This document shows, in pieces, positions 11,239 to 21,297 of a stretch of 64,000 bases of DNA (position 1 is its first letter; each line of letters opens with the position of its first letter). Under the pieces are notes generated by a model that worked only from the letters and a program-made list of their open reading frames with translations, searched no databases and had not been told where the DNA came from. Origin of the DNA: Parapristionchus giblindavisi (Eukaryota > Nematoda > Chromadorea > Rhabditida > Diplogasteridae); contig CALSFV010000231.1 of the NCBI GenBank assembly GCA_943737045.1, positions 124,001 to 188,000 of the forward strand, in the 5' to 3' direction. Position numbers and translations under genes: made by a program.

Positions 11239-11711
11239 GTACGAGTCTACCTTAGCTAATCTTGCGTCCAGAAGTAACATAAAAAAACAGAACTCTCCTC
11301 GTTTTACATGCTTTCTAGCCGCGTTTGTTTTGTTTTCTTTTCGGTTCTTCTTCCGATAACGGCATCGCCCAACCGTTAATTTGTTCATAGTCATCATTTA
11401 ATTCAATTCTTTTTTTCCAAATCAGCAGTTAAACTTGTTCTTTTCAAAGAATAAAGTGATACTTACAAAAAGTGATGCTTGTTTGTAAGCGATGTCGTTA
11501 GTGGTAGAACGCTCTCATGTCTAGTCTTGTAATTTTCTAGTATCATTTCAACTCTTAAGGGATGTTTGAAAGTCGAGAAAAGAGAAAATCTAGACCTCCT
11601 CTGCTTGATACTGTAAACGATGGAGAGTTGACTTTGATTTGCTTTTGAACACAAATTAGAATATAATAGGAAAACAAATAGTTGAATCAATGGTAATTTA
11701 TCGTTATTCAT

Positions 11712-11896
11712 TCATGTATTCTCGTTGACGTGGATAGTGAAAGTCGTCTGAAGATGGTCGCTAACATCGCTGATGAACTCCTCACTTCTTCTGACCGTCT
11801 TCTGAGGAACTTCTGGCATGGTGAAGATGCGAACGTCTCTGCAATCTTCGCCCGTGGTCGTCCAGAGCCTGCTGTTGAAACCTTTTCCCAGAAATA
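11712..11896 (-). CDS. Coding-like block repeated in every array unit
   Basis: In the minus frame the block reads ...GEDCRDVRIFTMPEVPQK... and ends FTIHVNENT-stop at 11712. It recurs unchanged at 14345, 15402 and 16459. Codon third positions favour C and G, unlike the flanks, so it resembles a terminal exon. The reading has no ATG start (the apparent start codon is TTG), so an upstream exon is needed and none was found. The plus frame is also open here (LKMVANIADELLTSSD...), so the strand is uncertain. Function unknown. Confidence 0.3.
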
Positions 11897-12477
11897 ATAA
11901 AGATATTTGGGGTGTGTTAATGGTTGACAACGGTGTCCAAGCCCGCGCGGTTAAATGGGAGGAGTTAGAATCACTATATGAATAGGGTTAATCTGAAAGG
12001 GGTGGGCCATGAATCGGTATATAAGCACGGGAAGGCCTGAGTATAAGTAGATCGTTTGACATGTCTTCCAATAGGGACCCGTGGTCTAGTGGATAAGAGC
12101 TCGGACAATCAATCCGTGTTTTTGTTTTTGCCTGTTTTTGCCTAAAACCTTTAAATGTTGATCAACAGCAGAATAATTATGATTTGGAATCTTATGCCGA
12201 ATATGCCGTTTTCATGCCGAAATATGCCGAAAAAAATATACGGCATATGCCGTTATGCCGTATGCCGAAAATATACGCATGCCGCACAGCCCTGGTACGA
12301 GTCTACCTTAGCTAATCTTGCGTCCAGAAGTAACATAAAAAAACAGAACTCTCCTCGTTTTACATGCTTTCTAGCCGCGTTTGTTTTGTTTTCTTTTCGG
12401 TTCTTCTTCCGATAACGGCATCGCCCAACCGTTAATTTGTTCATAGTCATCATTTAATTCAATTCTTTTTTTCCAAA

Positions 12478-14240
12478 AAATCGTCTTTGGCCTAGCCTCT
12501 TTCCGTTATATTCAATTTCTCTATCGCCTTAGGGCAGGTTCCATCAGTGTGGAAAATCGCCACAATTGTTCCAATACCCAAGGTACCGTCGCCTTCTGAT
12601 GTCTCCCAATTTCGACCCATTTCGCTCACTCCAATTGCATGTAAGGTTTTGGAACGTTTCCTTAAACCACGTATCTTGAAATGGTGTAATATCCATTCTA
12701 TCATCCCCACGGAACAATATGGTTTTATGTCTGGACGATCTACCGTATCTCAACTTTTACATTGCACTCAATCGTGGCGTGACTCTATTGATCGTGATCT
12801 CTGTACTGATGTTGCTTATATTGATCTTGCGAAGGCTTTTGATTCCGTTTCTCACTCAAAACTCCTATTCAAGTTGGAATCTATCGGAATCAGACGTAAT
12901 ATTTTGACATGGTTTAATTCATTTTTAGCTAATAGAAGTTTTAGAGTACGTGTCGATAACTCCCTCTCCTCCGAGAGGGAGGTTACATCAGGAGTTCCTC
13001 AAGGTACAGTTTTAGGGCCATTACTATTTTTAATCTATCTTTCGGAACTACCCAGGGTTATAGACACTCTCCCTTTAGTGGGCATTCGTCTTTTTGCTGA
13101 TGACATCAAACTGTTTTCTACTTTTAGTCATATACAACCTATGACTTCTCATCTCCAACTTTCGCAAGGGATTTCATCTGTATTAGATTACTGCAAAAAA
13201 TGGCAGTTAACAGTTGCTCAGAAAAAATGCACTGTACTATATATAGGCAAAAATAACCCATCTCTTCAATATTCCATTCATTCTCATCTTCTATCTTCTT
13301 CTCAGTCTATTCGTGACCTTGGAGTCTTTCTTGATCCTCTCCTCAATTTCTCATCACACATTTCCATTATCTCTAAGAAAGCCATTTCATTAGTATATTT
13401 GCTATTCCGTTCTATCTCTTGTACCAAACCCGATGTTTATATCCATGCTTTTAAATGTTATATTCTTCCCATAGTTGAATATGCTTCCCCTGTGTGGTCC
13501 CCATCATCCAAAGGTCTTGTTCGTAAATTAGAAAATGTATCACATCTTTTTACTCGTCTCCTATTTTACCGCTGTAATCGTATTGTTGGTTTCCCTCCCT
13601 CATACCATGCTAGATTAGCATTGTATTCTCTCCCAACTCTGTACCATAGAAGAACTGTAATTGATATTATTTATGCTCTCAAGATCCTTCGTTGTCAAGT
13701 AGATTTACCAGCTAGTCAATTCTTTGTATTTAAACCCACCTTTGGTCGTCTCTCTTGTTTCTCCTTTCATATTCCTCTAGCTAGAAGAGAAAATCGTCGA
13801 TCATCTTTTTCTGTTAGGGTTGCACGTTTTCTGACTAAATTACATTGTTGCATTGATTCTTCCACCCTTTCGTCATATAGCACCTCCACTATCAAAACCA
13901 AATTACTTTCTTCCCAAGATCTTATTGATAAATTAGGACTCACAATTTCCCCTCTTTAGTGCCCCCATAATAGACTCTCGATTCAATCCGATATACATTG
14001 AATCATTGCGGACCTCTCCACCGCTAGGCCTTGCCAACCTAAGATATCATTGATCGCCGTTTGATCTTTGATACATAATAGAGTCCATTTATGAGCTGCA
14101 CTTCCCTTCTCCTCCCCCCCCCCCGTACACCCCCCACTCTCGTTTTTTTTTACCCCCAAATGCTCTCATTTAATTTGCTTGTTCTCTCAAATGTTGTCGC
14201 ATCTTTTTGATGTATGATAAATTAAATTAAATTAAATTAA
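12478..14240 (+). mobile_element. 5'-truncated CR1/jockey-type LINE
   Basis: Inserted in array unit 2. The left junction follows TTTTTTCCAAA and the right junction is the 3' tail of ATTAA repeats before ATACTGTAAACG. Compared with the other units, 186 bases of target (equivalent to 11422-11607) are missing and no target duplication is seen. The tandem 3' tail and 5' truncation are typical of target-primed LINE insertion. Confidence 0.85.
12499..13959 (+). CDS. LINE reverse transcriptase (5'-truncated ORF2)
   Basis: Open from just after a TAG at about 12496 to 13959, without internal stops. It begins inside the RT domain (WKIATIVPIPK, RPISLTPIACKVLE). Then come YGFMSGRST, the catalytic motif A YIDLAKAFDSVSH, motif B SGVPQGTVLGPLLFLIYL, motif C RLFADDIKLF with the Asp pair, and a thumb/C-terminal part with YASPVWSP. 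The N-terminal endonuclease and ORF1 are missing, so it cannot move by itself. Clade (CR1/L2/jockey group) is judged by eye from motif B and the C-terminal block. The RT copies element RNA into DNA at the nicked target. Confidence 0.9.
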   Translation, partial: LSVIFNFSIALGQVPSVWKIATIVPIPKVPSPSDVSQFRPISLTPIACKVLERFLKPRILKWCNIHSIIPTEQYGFMSGRSTVSQLLHCTQSWRDSIDRDLCTDVAYIDLAKAFDSVSHSKLLFKLESIGIRRNILTWFNSFLANRSFRVRVDNSLSSEREVTSGVPQGTVLGPLLFLIYLSELPRVIDTLPLVGIRLFADDIKLFSTFSHIQPMTSHLQLSQGISSVLDYCKKWQLTVAQKKCTVLYIGKNNPSLQYSIHSHLLSSSQSIRDLGVFLDPLLNFSSHISIISKKAISLVYLLFRSISCTKPDVYIHAFKCYILPIVEYASPVWSPSSKGLVRKLENVSHLFTRLLFYRCNRIVGFPPSYHARLALYSLPTLYHRRTVIDIIYALKILRCQVDLPASQFFVFKPTFGRLSCFSFHIPLARRENRRSSFSVRVARFLTKLHCCIDSSTLSSYSTSTIKTKLLSSQDLIDKLGLTISPL

Positions 14241-16820
14241 ATACTGTAAACGATGGAGAGTTGACTTTGATTTGCTTTTGAACACAAATTAGAATATAAT
14301 AGGAAAACAAATAGTTGAATCAATGGTAATTTATCGTTATTCATTCATGTATTCTCGTTGACGTGGATAGTGAAAGTCGTCTGAAGATGGTCGCTAACAT
14401 CGCTGATGAACTCCTCACTTCTTCTGACCGTCTTCTGAGGAACTTCTGGCATGGTGAAGATGCGAACGTCTCTGCAATCTTCGCCCGTGGTCGTCCAGAG
14501 CCTGCTGTTGAAACCTTTTCCCAGAAATAATAAAGATATTTGGGATGTGTTAATGGTTGACAACGGTGTCCAAGCCCGCGCGGTTAAATGGGAGGAGTTA
14601 GAATCACTATATGAATAGGGTTAATCTGAAAGGGGTGGGCCATGAATCGGTATATAAGCACGGGAAGGCCTGAGTATAAGTAGATCGTTTGACATGTCTT
14701 CCAATAGGGACCCGTGGTCTAGTGGATAAGAGCTCGGACAATCAATCCGTGTTTTTGTTTTTGCCTGTTTTTTGCCTAAAACCTTTAAATGTTGATCAAC
14801 AGCAGAATAATTATGATTTGGAATCTTATGCCGAATATGCCGTTTTCATGCCGAAATATGCCGAAAAAAATATACGGCATATGCCCTTATGCCGTATGCC
14901 GAAAATATACGCATGCCGCACAGCCCTGGTACGAGTCTACCTTAGCTAATCTTGCGTCCAGAAGTAACATAAAAAAACAGAACTCTCCTCGTTTTACATG
15001 CTTTCTAGCCGCGTTTGTTTTGTTTTCTTTTCGGTTCTTCTTCCGATAACGGCATCGCCCAACCGTTAATTTGTTCATAGTCATCATTTAATTCAATTCT
15101 TTTTTTCCAAATCAGCAGTTAAACTTGTTCTTTTCAAAGAATAAAGTGATACTTACAAAAAGTGATGCTTGTTTGTAAGCGATGTCGTTAGTGGTAGAAC
15201 GCTCTCATGTCTAGTCTTGTAATTTTCTAGTATCATTTCAACTCTTAAGGGATGTTTGAAAGTCGAGAAAAGAGAAAATCTAGACCTCCTCTGCTTGATA
15301 CTGTAAACGATGGAGAGTTGACTTTGATTTGCTTTTGAACACAAATTAGAATATAATAGGAAAACAAATAGTTGAATCAATGGTAATTTATCGTTATTCA
15401 TTCATGTATTCTCGTTGACGTGGATAGTGAAAGTCGTCTGAAGATGGTCGCTAACATCGCTGATGAACTCCTCACTTCTTCTGACCGTCTTCTGAGGAAC
15501 TTCTGGCATGGTGAAGATGCGAACGTCTCTGCAATCTTCGCCCGTGGTCGTCCAGAGCCTGCTGTTGAAACCTTTTCCCAGAAATAATAAAGATATTTGG
15601 GATGTGTTAATGGTTGACAACGGTGTCCAAGCCCGCGCGGTTAAATGGGAGGAGTTAGAATCACTATATGAATAGGGTTAATCTGAAAGGGGTGGGCCAT
15701 GAATCGGTATATAAGCACGGGAAGGCCTGAGTATAAGTAGATCGTTTGACATGTCTTCCAATAGGGACCCGTGGTCTAGTGGATAAGAGCTCGGACAATC
15801 AATCCGTGTTTTTGTTTTTGCCTGTTTTTTGCCTAAAACCTTTAAATGTTGATCAACAGCAGAATAATTATGATTTGGAATCTTATGCCGAATATGCCGT
15901 TTTCATGCCGAAATATGCCGAAAAAAATATACGGCATATGCCCTTATGCCGTATGCCGAAAATATACGCATGCCGCACAGCCCTGGTACGAGTCTACCTT
16001 AGCTAATCTTGCGTCCAGAAGTAACATAAAAAAACAGAACTCTCCTCGTTTTACATGCTTTCTAGCCGCGTTTTTTTTGTTTTCTTTTCGGTTCTTCTTC
16101 CGATAACGGCATCGCCCAACCGTTAATTTGTTCATAGTCATCATTTAATTCAATTCTTTTTTTCCAAATCAGCAGTTAAACTTGTTCTTTTCAAAGAATA
16201 AAGTGATACTTACAAAAAGTGATGCTTGTTTGTAAGCGATGTCGTTAGTGGTAGAACGCTCTCATGTCTAGTCTTGTAATTTTCTAGTATCATTTCAACT
16301 CTTAAGGGATGTTTGAAAGTCGAGAAAAGAGAAAATCTAGACCTCCTCTGCTTGATACTTTAAACGATGGAGAGTTGACTTTGATTTGCTTTTGAACACA
16401 AATTAGAATATAATAGGAAAACAAATAGTTGAATCAATGGTAATTTATCGTTATTCATTCATGTATTCTCGTTGACGTGGATAGTGAAAGTCGTCTGAAG
16501 ATGGTCGCTAACATCGCTGATGAACTCCTCACTTCTTCTGACCGTCTTCTGAGGAACTTCTGGCATGGTGAAGATGCGAACGTCTCTGCAATCTTCGCCC
16601 GTGGTCGTCCAGAGCCTGCTGTTGAAACCTTTTCCCAGAAATAATAAAGATATTTGGGATGTGTTAATGGTTGACAACGGTGTCCAAGCCCGCGCGGTTA
16701 AATGGGAGGAGTTAGAATCACTATATGAATAGGGTTAATCTGAAAGGGGTGGGCCATGAATCGGTATATAAGCACGGGAAGGCCTGAGTATAAGTAGATC
16801 GTTTGACATGTCTTCCAATA

Positions 16821-16898
16821 GGGACCCGTGGTCTAGTGGATAAGAGCTCGGACAATCAATCCGGCCGGTTGGTCGGCAGGAAAGTTCGATTACCACAA
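16821..16898 (+). tRNA. tRNA-like sequence with long variable arm (pseudogene)
   Basis: GGGACCCGTGGTCTAGTGG resembles a tRNA 5' end with an A box. CGGA-loop-TCCG could be an anticodon stem, GCCG-loop-CGGC a long variable arm as in Ser/Leu tRNAs, and AAGTTCGATTACC a weak B box. Position 33 is not U and the acceptor ends do not pair. The first 43 bases are repeated at the end of each array unit (12075, 14711, 15766), cut exactly at the tandem breakpoint. Confidence 0.3.
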
Positions 16899-16899
16899 A

Positions 16900-17434
16900 G
16901 GGATCAGCAAAAGAAAATCCCCTCTTATAGGCGCTCAAGTATTTTTGCCATTTTTTCCTTGATGTATTTCCGCTCTCCCTACGTTAAGGTCTACTGTGCG
17001 ACAGAGGTCCCGTAGAATGATCGTGAACTATCTTATTTTCTCAAAATAACTTCCTGTTTAAAATATAGGAATGTCATTGTTCTTTCTGTTAAACTGAGTT
17101 TATGTCTTGCTTTCACGAGTTTCAATATTTAATCACTTGAACGAATCTAACAAGTCAATAGAGCAATAACTGACGATTACGGTAGCATTTGAAAGATTAA
17201 AATGAATATAGAACAAAGAATTGAAAAAAAGAAGGAACTACAGTTTCCCTCTTTCTCGCATAGAACATCCAGATTTTTGAATAAAATACACACTATTTGT
17301 GACCCGAAACTGTCCATCCCTTGTATTAAACGCCATCTTATTGAGATCCCTGATCTTCCGACTAAACTATGAATTGTAGTTCCGCACTTGTAATTCACGC
17401 CACATTCAATAGAATTCTATAGGGTAGCTACCCT
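16900..17434. other. No feature seen
   Basis: AT-rich spacer. The longest frames have no recognisable protein features or splice context. Confidence 0.5.
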
Positions 17435-17642
17435 CTCTGGTATTTCCAAACTAGTAGTTTACCTAAGTTACGTCATAGACTAGCAGCTTGCCGTTAGATT
17501 ACTACAAGTGAATGAACATTTGATGAAATGCATTACCGTATTATACACCACTTCTAGTAAACTTACGTTTAACTAGCCGTAGACTTGCAAGTCTACGGAT
17601 AGTGGGAATAATCAGTAAACTACTAGTTTGAAAATACCAGAG
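17435..17642. mobile_element. 208-bp palindromic MITE, family C, copy 1
   Basis: Ends CTCTGGTATTT and AAATACCAGAG, flanked by CT on both sides. The arms use AAACTAGTAGTTTA and its complement. The middle, AACATTTGATGAAATGCATT, is nearly the same in the copy at 56469, which has the same length. Confidence 0.8.
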
Positions 17643-17685
17643 CTCTTGAGTTGATCTTTGATCTCTCCCTCCCTGCCCACTCAGA

Positions 17686-17733
17686 GCCGCAAATCCTATT
17701 TATATCCAATAGGATATAAATAGGATTTGCGGC
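17686..17733. repeat. Perfect 22-bp hairpin
   Basis: GCCGCAAATCCTATTTATAT starts a 22-base arm. Four bases (AATA) separate it from its exact complement ending TAGGATTTGCGGC. It is not followed by a T tract, so terminator function is not implied. Confidence 0.8.
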
Positions 17734-17843
17734 CGCTCCAAGGTACAAGAGGCTACTCCCTTCTCAACTCTTCCTGAGTGTAGCAAAAGGCGTGATCAAT
17801 CGATCTCTCACCTTCCCCAATCCCCATCTCCCTCACTTATAGT

Positions 17844-17974
17844 AATTATAAGCGAAATATGAAATAGTTAAACATGCAAATGTACTCATAAAATTAGATA
17901 ATAATGAATCTAAAGTAGTTATTAGTAGAGGCGAGATTCACTGTTTCGGCCATTAGGTTCTAGACAGTGAACCT
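17844..17974 (-). repeat. Terminal direct repeat, 3' copy (minus sense)
   Basis: Matches 22260-22390 from AATTATAAGCGAAATATG to GACAGTGAACCT without a difference seen. It includes the hairpin at 17937-17971. Penelope-like elements typically carry such pseudo-LTRs. Confidence 0.85.
17937..17971 (-). ncRNA. Hairpin with hammerhead-like remnant in terminal repeat
   Basis: TTCACTGT and ACAGTGAA form an 8-bp stem. Read on the minus strand (the sense strand of the element), the loop region is CTAATGGCCGAAACAGTG, preceded by CACTGTCTAG. It resembles hammerhead core pieces (CUGAUGA, GAAA, and a GUC cleavage site after the stem). However, the first core block is CUAAUGG instead of CUGAUGA and stem II is missing, so activity is doubtful. 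Repeated at 22353-22387. Confidence 0.3.
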
Positions 17975-18465
17975 CTACCCAATGGGGTTGGCCATCTTCA
18001 GTAGAACCCCCATTGAGTTAGTTTACATAAAAGTTTATTATGATAGTTCTATAGCAAAATCATGCAAAATCTCATTTCTAATGTTAATAATAATACAATA
18101 ACGTGAACGTATACATGAAAACAATACAAATCAAAACTGTATGAAAAATATTAGTCTAATATTACCAAAATTCATGCATATATCTTTTAGCGAAAGTGAC
18201 ACTAATATGTATATTGTAATCCATACTTACGTATCCTTGAGCCGAATCGATTGAATCCTTATTCCCTGGGTAGTTGTCCCTCTCATATCGATTGATGCGA
18301 GTCGACAGGGATAGAATGAGAGAAGAATGGATAGAGTGAGAGAGGCGCATGTGTGTCTCTGTTCAGGTAGATCACTAGGTTGCGCTGTCATTATCGATCG
18401 TCTGGGAAGTGGTCTGTCTACTTCTACCTCTTATTTGAAACATTGACTATACCAAAGCACGTTTA

Positions 18466-21297
18466 TCATAGACAACGCATGCAAATATCGCTATTACTAG
18501 TTGCATATTTAATGGATATTGATGGATTAGTATTCAATGTTCTGAATATTCTTTTATGCACTAAGTATATAGGGTAGTCAATCGATACAAAGTATTTTGT
18601 CAATGATTTCATTCTGTTAACGAAGTCTTTATATTCAGAACAATTCCTGTATATGCGAATAGTTTCACCATGCAGTGTATTTAGACCAATATTAACAGGA
18701 GAATTTGATTGATAATGGGGATATCGAATTACGTTGAATTGATAATCATCTGTTTTATTATAAAGTGAGGTTTTAACTTGACCGCTATTAATTATATCTA
18801 TTTGTAGATCAAGAAAAGCGCAGTTATTATCCTGATTGTTAGTTCGTTCTAAAGATAAAGATTTGTGGTACATTTTACTAGTTAATTTTATGAAATCCTT
18901 GCATTTACTGGATATATGGAATAAATCATCAATATATCTATACGTTCTATTTAGTGAATATGCTAATGCATGACCACCTTTGACTTTCTTAGATAGATAT
19001 TGAAATTCCATTACAGCAAGGGTAAGATCTGCTATTTGTGGCGATGCATTATTTCCTTGTGGTATTCCTCGCTCTTGTTTGTAATATGTTCCACCATAAA
19101 AAGCATAACTGTTCTTTAATATATAATCCAACATAAGTTTAATATCATTTTTGTGATAAGTGATGCCTTTTTCTAAACTATTAGTTTTATCATAACGAAC
19201 ATAGGTTCCTTGAACATTAATAAATTCTGAATTAGCATTTTTGAATAGTAAATCAATGAGATAATATAATTTTTCTTTAACAACTTTATGTGGTAAGTTA
19301 GTAAATAGTGATGCAAAATCAGCACAGAATATCTCATTTTTCCCGTTTGTAATGTTTTTAAAATCGTTTAACACTTTAAAAGTATTTTGAACAGAGAAGT
19401 AAACGTTAATCCCATTATGTCTAGAAGTAAAGTTACAGTATGATTTAAAGTGGTTTTGTAAGAACTTAAGGATTCTTTGAAGTCGAATTGATAATGGTTT
19501 AAGACTACTATTATGTGCACCAGTGATAAATCGGAATTTTATTGGTGTTTTGTGCATTTTCGGTATTCCGTATATACGAGGGAGAGCACATTCCATATTT
19601 CTGGGAATTGACATACTGAGTGTGAACTGTAAGTGATCTTTGATCTTTGATTCGTAATCGAGGTCATTAACTTGTACATAAGTTCTTTCATTACCATTGG
19701 ATGTATTCATCTCTTGTTCCATCATCATGACATATAACTTTTTACAAGTGAATGCATAATTTCCAGATGCTTTGTCTACCATAGTAATTACAAAGTCATT
19801 TTTTAGTTGTTTTAACTGATCAGTATATCGTGTTACGTCTTTTGCGTCAATATTTAAATTCAATTTATTAAGCTTTTCCTTTAGTCTAGGAATAATATGT
19901 TCAATGACTTTATTGACAGTGGCATTGATCAAAGTCGGCGATTTTCGGTGTTTCTTTCCGACAATTGATACAGTGTTCTCTATTGAAACAGTAATATCGT
20001 TGATTACTTTGCTGACAGTAGTAGGTCTTTGTATTCTATATTTGGTGCCTTTCATGAATATATTAGCTAGTTCTTTATTTTGTATGATATCAATGTTACC
20101 AGTACATACATGTCCATAATGTTTATCAACATATCTGTGATATTTGAAACAAGAACAAGGAGAAGACAATATCCTATCTATATCATGTCTAGTTAGGGTT
20201 TTGAGAAACTGTCCGTAATTGCAGAATATTGAAGATACTGGATTATCTAAAGAATATGAAAGTTGAATTCTCGTTTTATCTTCTTCTGTAAGAGTTTTAA
20301 ATGAATCTTTCATGGTTGCTGAGTTCATCATCTTGCTCAAACCTATTTTCTCCATGAATTTTCCCAAAAATGGTAGTTTCAAAATGACCTTGTTACTATT
20401 ATCATATTGTCTCTCCTTGAAATTTCTCCAGTAGTGAGGACATACAACACTATATATTTTGTATTTCATTTCATGTGATAACTGACTAAACTCGTTAGTT
20501 GCTGTGAATATTTCTATCCTGGAAAGAGTATGATGTGGCAGTTTTCTACTGTACATGAAAAGTTCTCTTGTTTCGATAATTTCTATTTCACGAACGATTT
20601 CTTCAATAGATTTGGTACATTTGTATTTTGGCTTTCTTCGTTTTCTATTTCGAGCTCTATTACCGCGGTTTTTAATGTTACCTTCGATATGTAGAGAGTA
20701 ATATGGATGAGATCGTTTCTCCAATGGATTAATACCTTCTGAAATGTATCCAAAGTTTTTAATTGAGTCATTCAGTCCAAGTGGGTATGCACTGTTTAGA
20801 GCTTTAATCCATAGTAATTCTTTTTCTCGGAGTTCACTCTTGCCCTTTCCGTAGTCTAATATATCGATTGTGAAAGATTCTTTATCATGACCTACTTCTT
20901 TGAAATGCCTACTTAGAAAGGTTTTCAATTTGTTGTTTGAAAAGGAGTAACGATGTTGACTCATTCTTGCTTTGACAGTTTGAGTAGTTTCTCCAACATA
21001 TTGCATACCACAAATTTCACAAGTGATCATATATATTACATTCTTTGTTTTACACGATAGATTCTCAGGTTTATTTGTGAGGAAAACGTCATTAGTAATG
21101 TTGCTAAGAGCTGCTGTCTTCCATTTCATCTTAGGACAGATAACACATCTTGCTTTATTACACGACGATCCTGTATGATCTGAATAATTTCCCAGTGAGA
21201 TAATACTTTTTCCTTCTTCCCGGCTCAGTATATTATAGAGAGTTAATGGAGAGGAGGCTGTTTTGGCGTTAGGTTTTGCGAGCTGGTTAAGGGATGC
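18466..21297 (-). CDS. GIY-YIG endonuclease / reverse transcriptase polyprotein of permuted Penelope-like element
   Basis: From the first ATG (21129) the protein has 887 residues. The N-terminal GIY-YIG nuclease shows VIY (31-33), C37 and C40 inside the core, YVG (44-46), the Arg region ARMSQHR (54-60) and the Glu in LREKELLWI. Then follow a basic linker (155-170), a Cys/His block with CSCFKYHRY and HYGHVCTGN (325-345), and the reverse transcriptase: YGIPKMHKTPIKFRFITGA (520-538), motif A ADFASLFTNLP with D604, motif B GIPQGNNASP (688-697), motif C YIDD (732-735) and motif D AFLDLQI. All catalytic Asp are present. Endonuclease-first order is the permuted arrangement known from Naiad/Chlamys elements, the reverse of canonical Penelope. 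The frame stays open 56 codons upstream of the ATG and encodes C-N-K-A-R-C-V-I-C, so the true start is probably upstream, by splicing or another initiation; an in-frame TGA lies at 21298-21300. Confidence 0.9.
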   Translation of the reverse strand, partial: ASLNQLAKPNAKTASSPLTLYNILSREEGKSIISLGNYSDHTGSSCNKARCVICPKMKWKTAALSNITNDVFLTNKPENLSCKTKNVIYMITCEICGMQYVGETTQTVKARMSQHRYSFSNNKLKTFLSRHFKEVGHDKESFTIDILDYGKGKSELREKELLWIKALNSAYPLGLNDSIKNFGYISEGINPLEKRSHPYYSLHIEGNIKNRGNRARNRKRRKPKYKCTKSIEEIVREIEIIETRELFMYSRKLPHHTLSRIEIFTATNEFSQLSHEMKYKIYSVVCPHYWRNFKERQYDNSNKVILKLPFLGKFMEKIGLSKMMNSATMKDSFKTLTEEDKTRIQLSYSLDNPVSSIFCNYGQFLKTLTRHDIDRILSSPCSCFKYHRYVDKHYGHVCTGNIDIIQNKELANIFMKGTKYRIQRPTTVSKVINDITVSIENTVSIVGKKHRKSPTLINATVNKVIEHIIPRLKEKLNKLNLNIDAKDVTRYTDQLKQLKNDFVITMVDKASGNYAFTCKKLYVMMMEQEMNTSNGNERTYVQVNDLDYESKIKDHLQFTLSMSIPRNMECALPRIYGIPKMHKTPIKFRFITGAHNSSLKPLSIRLQRILKFLQNHFKSYCNFTSRHNGINVYFSVQNTFKVLNDFKNITNGKNEIFCADFASLFTNLPHKVVKEKLYYLIDLLFKNANSEFINVQGTYVRYDKTNSLEKGITYHKNDIKLMLDYILKNSYAFYGGTYYKQERGIPQGNNASPQIADLTLAVMEFQYLSKKVKGGHALAYSLNRTYRYIDDLFHISSKCKDFIKLTSKMYHKSLSLERTNNQDNNCAFLDLQIDIINSGQVKTSLYNKTDDYQFNVIRYPHYQSNSPVNIGLNTLHGETIRIYRNCSEYKDFVNRMKSLTKYFVSIDYPIYLVHKRIFRTLNTNPSISIKYATSNSDICMRCL

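Larger units (their letters stand above)
11077..16863. repeat. Tandem array, four units of about 1,057 bp
   Basis: Units start near 11077, 12133, 14767 and 15824 at TGTTTTTGCCTAAAACC (inside the hAT MITE) and end in CAATCAATCCG of a tRNA-like sequence. Unit 1 joins unique DNA on the left and unit 4 joins unique DNA at 16863. Units are almost identical. Unit 1 has TTGGGGTG where the later three have TTGGGATG, and units 3 and 4 share ATATGCCCTTATG. Unit 2 is enlarged by a LINE. Each unit carries the same coding-like block on the minus strand. Confidence 0.9.

Noticed and set aside
11770..11800. CTGATGA in the array units as a hammerhead core
   Set aside because: No GAAA block follows at a workable distance and no stems form; it lies in the coding-like block.
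16821..16898. Functional tRNA gene
   Set aside because: Acceptor arms do not pair, base 33 is not U and the B box is weak; kept only as tRNA-like.
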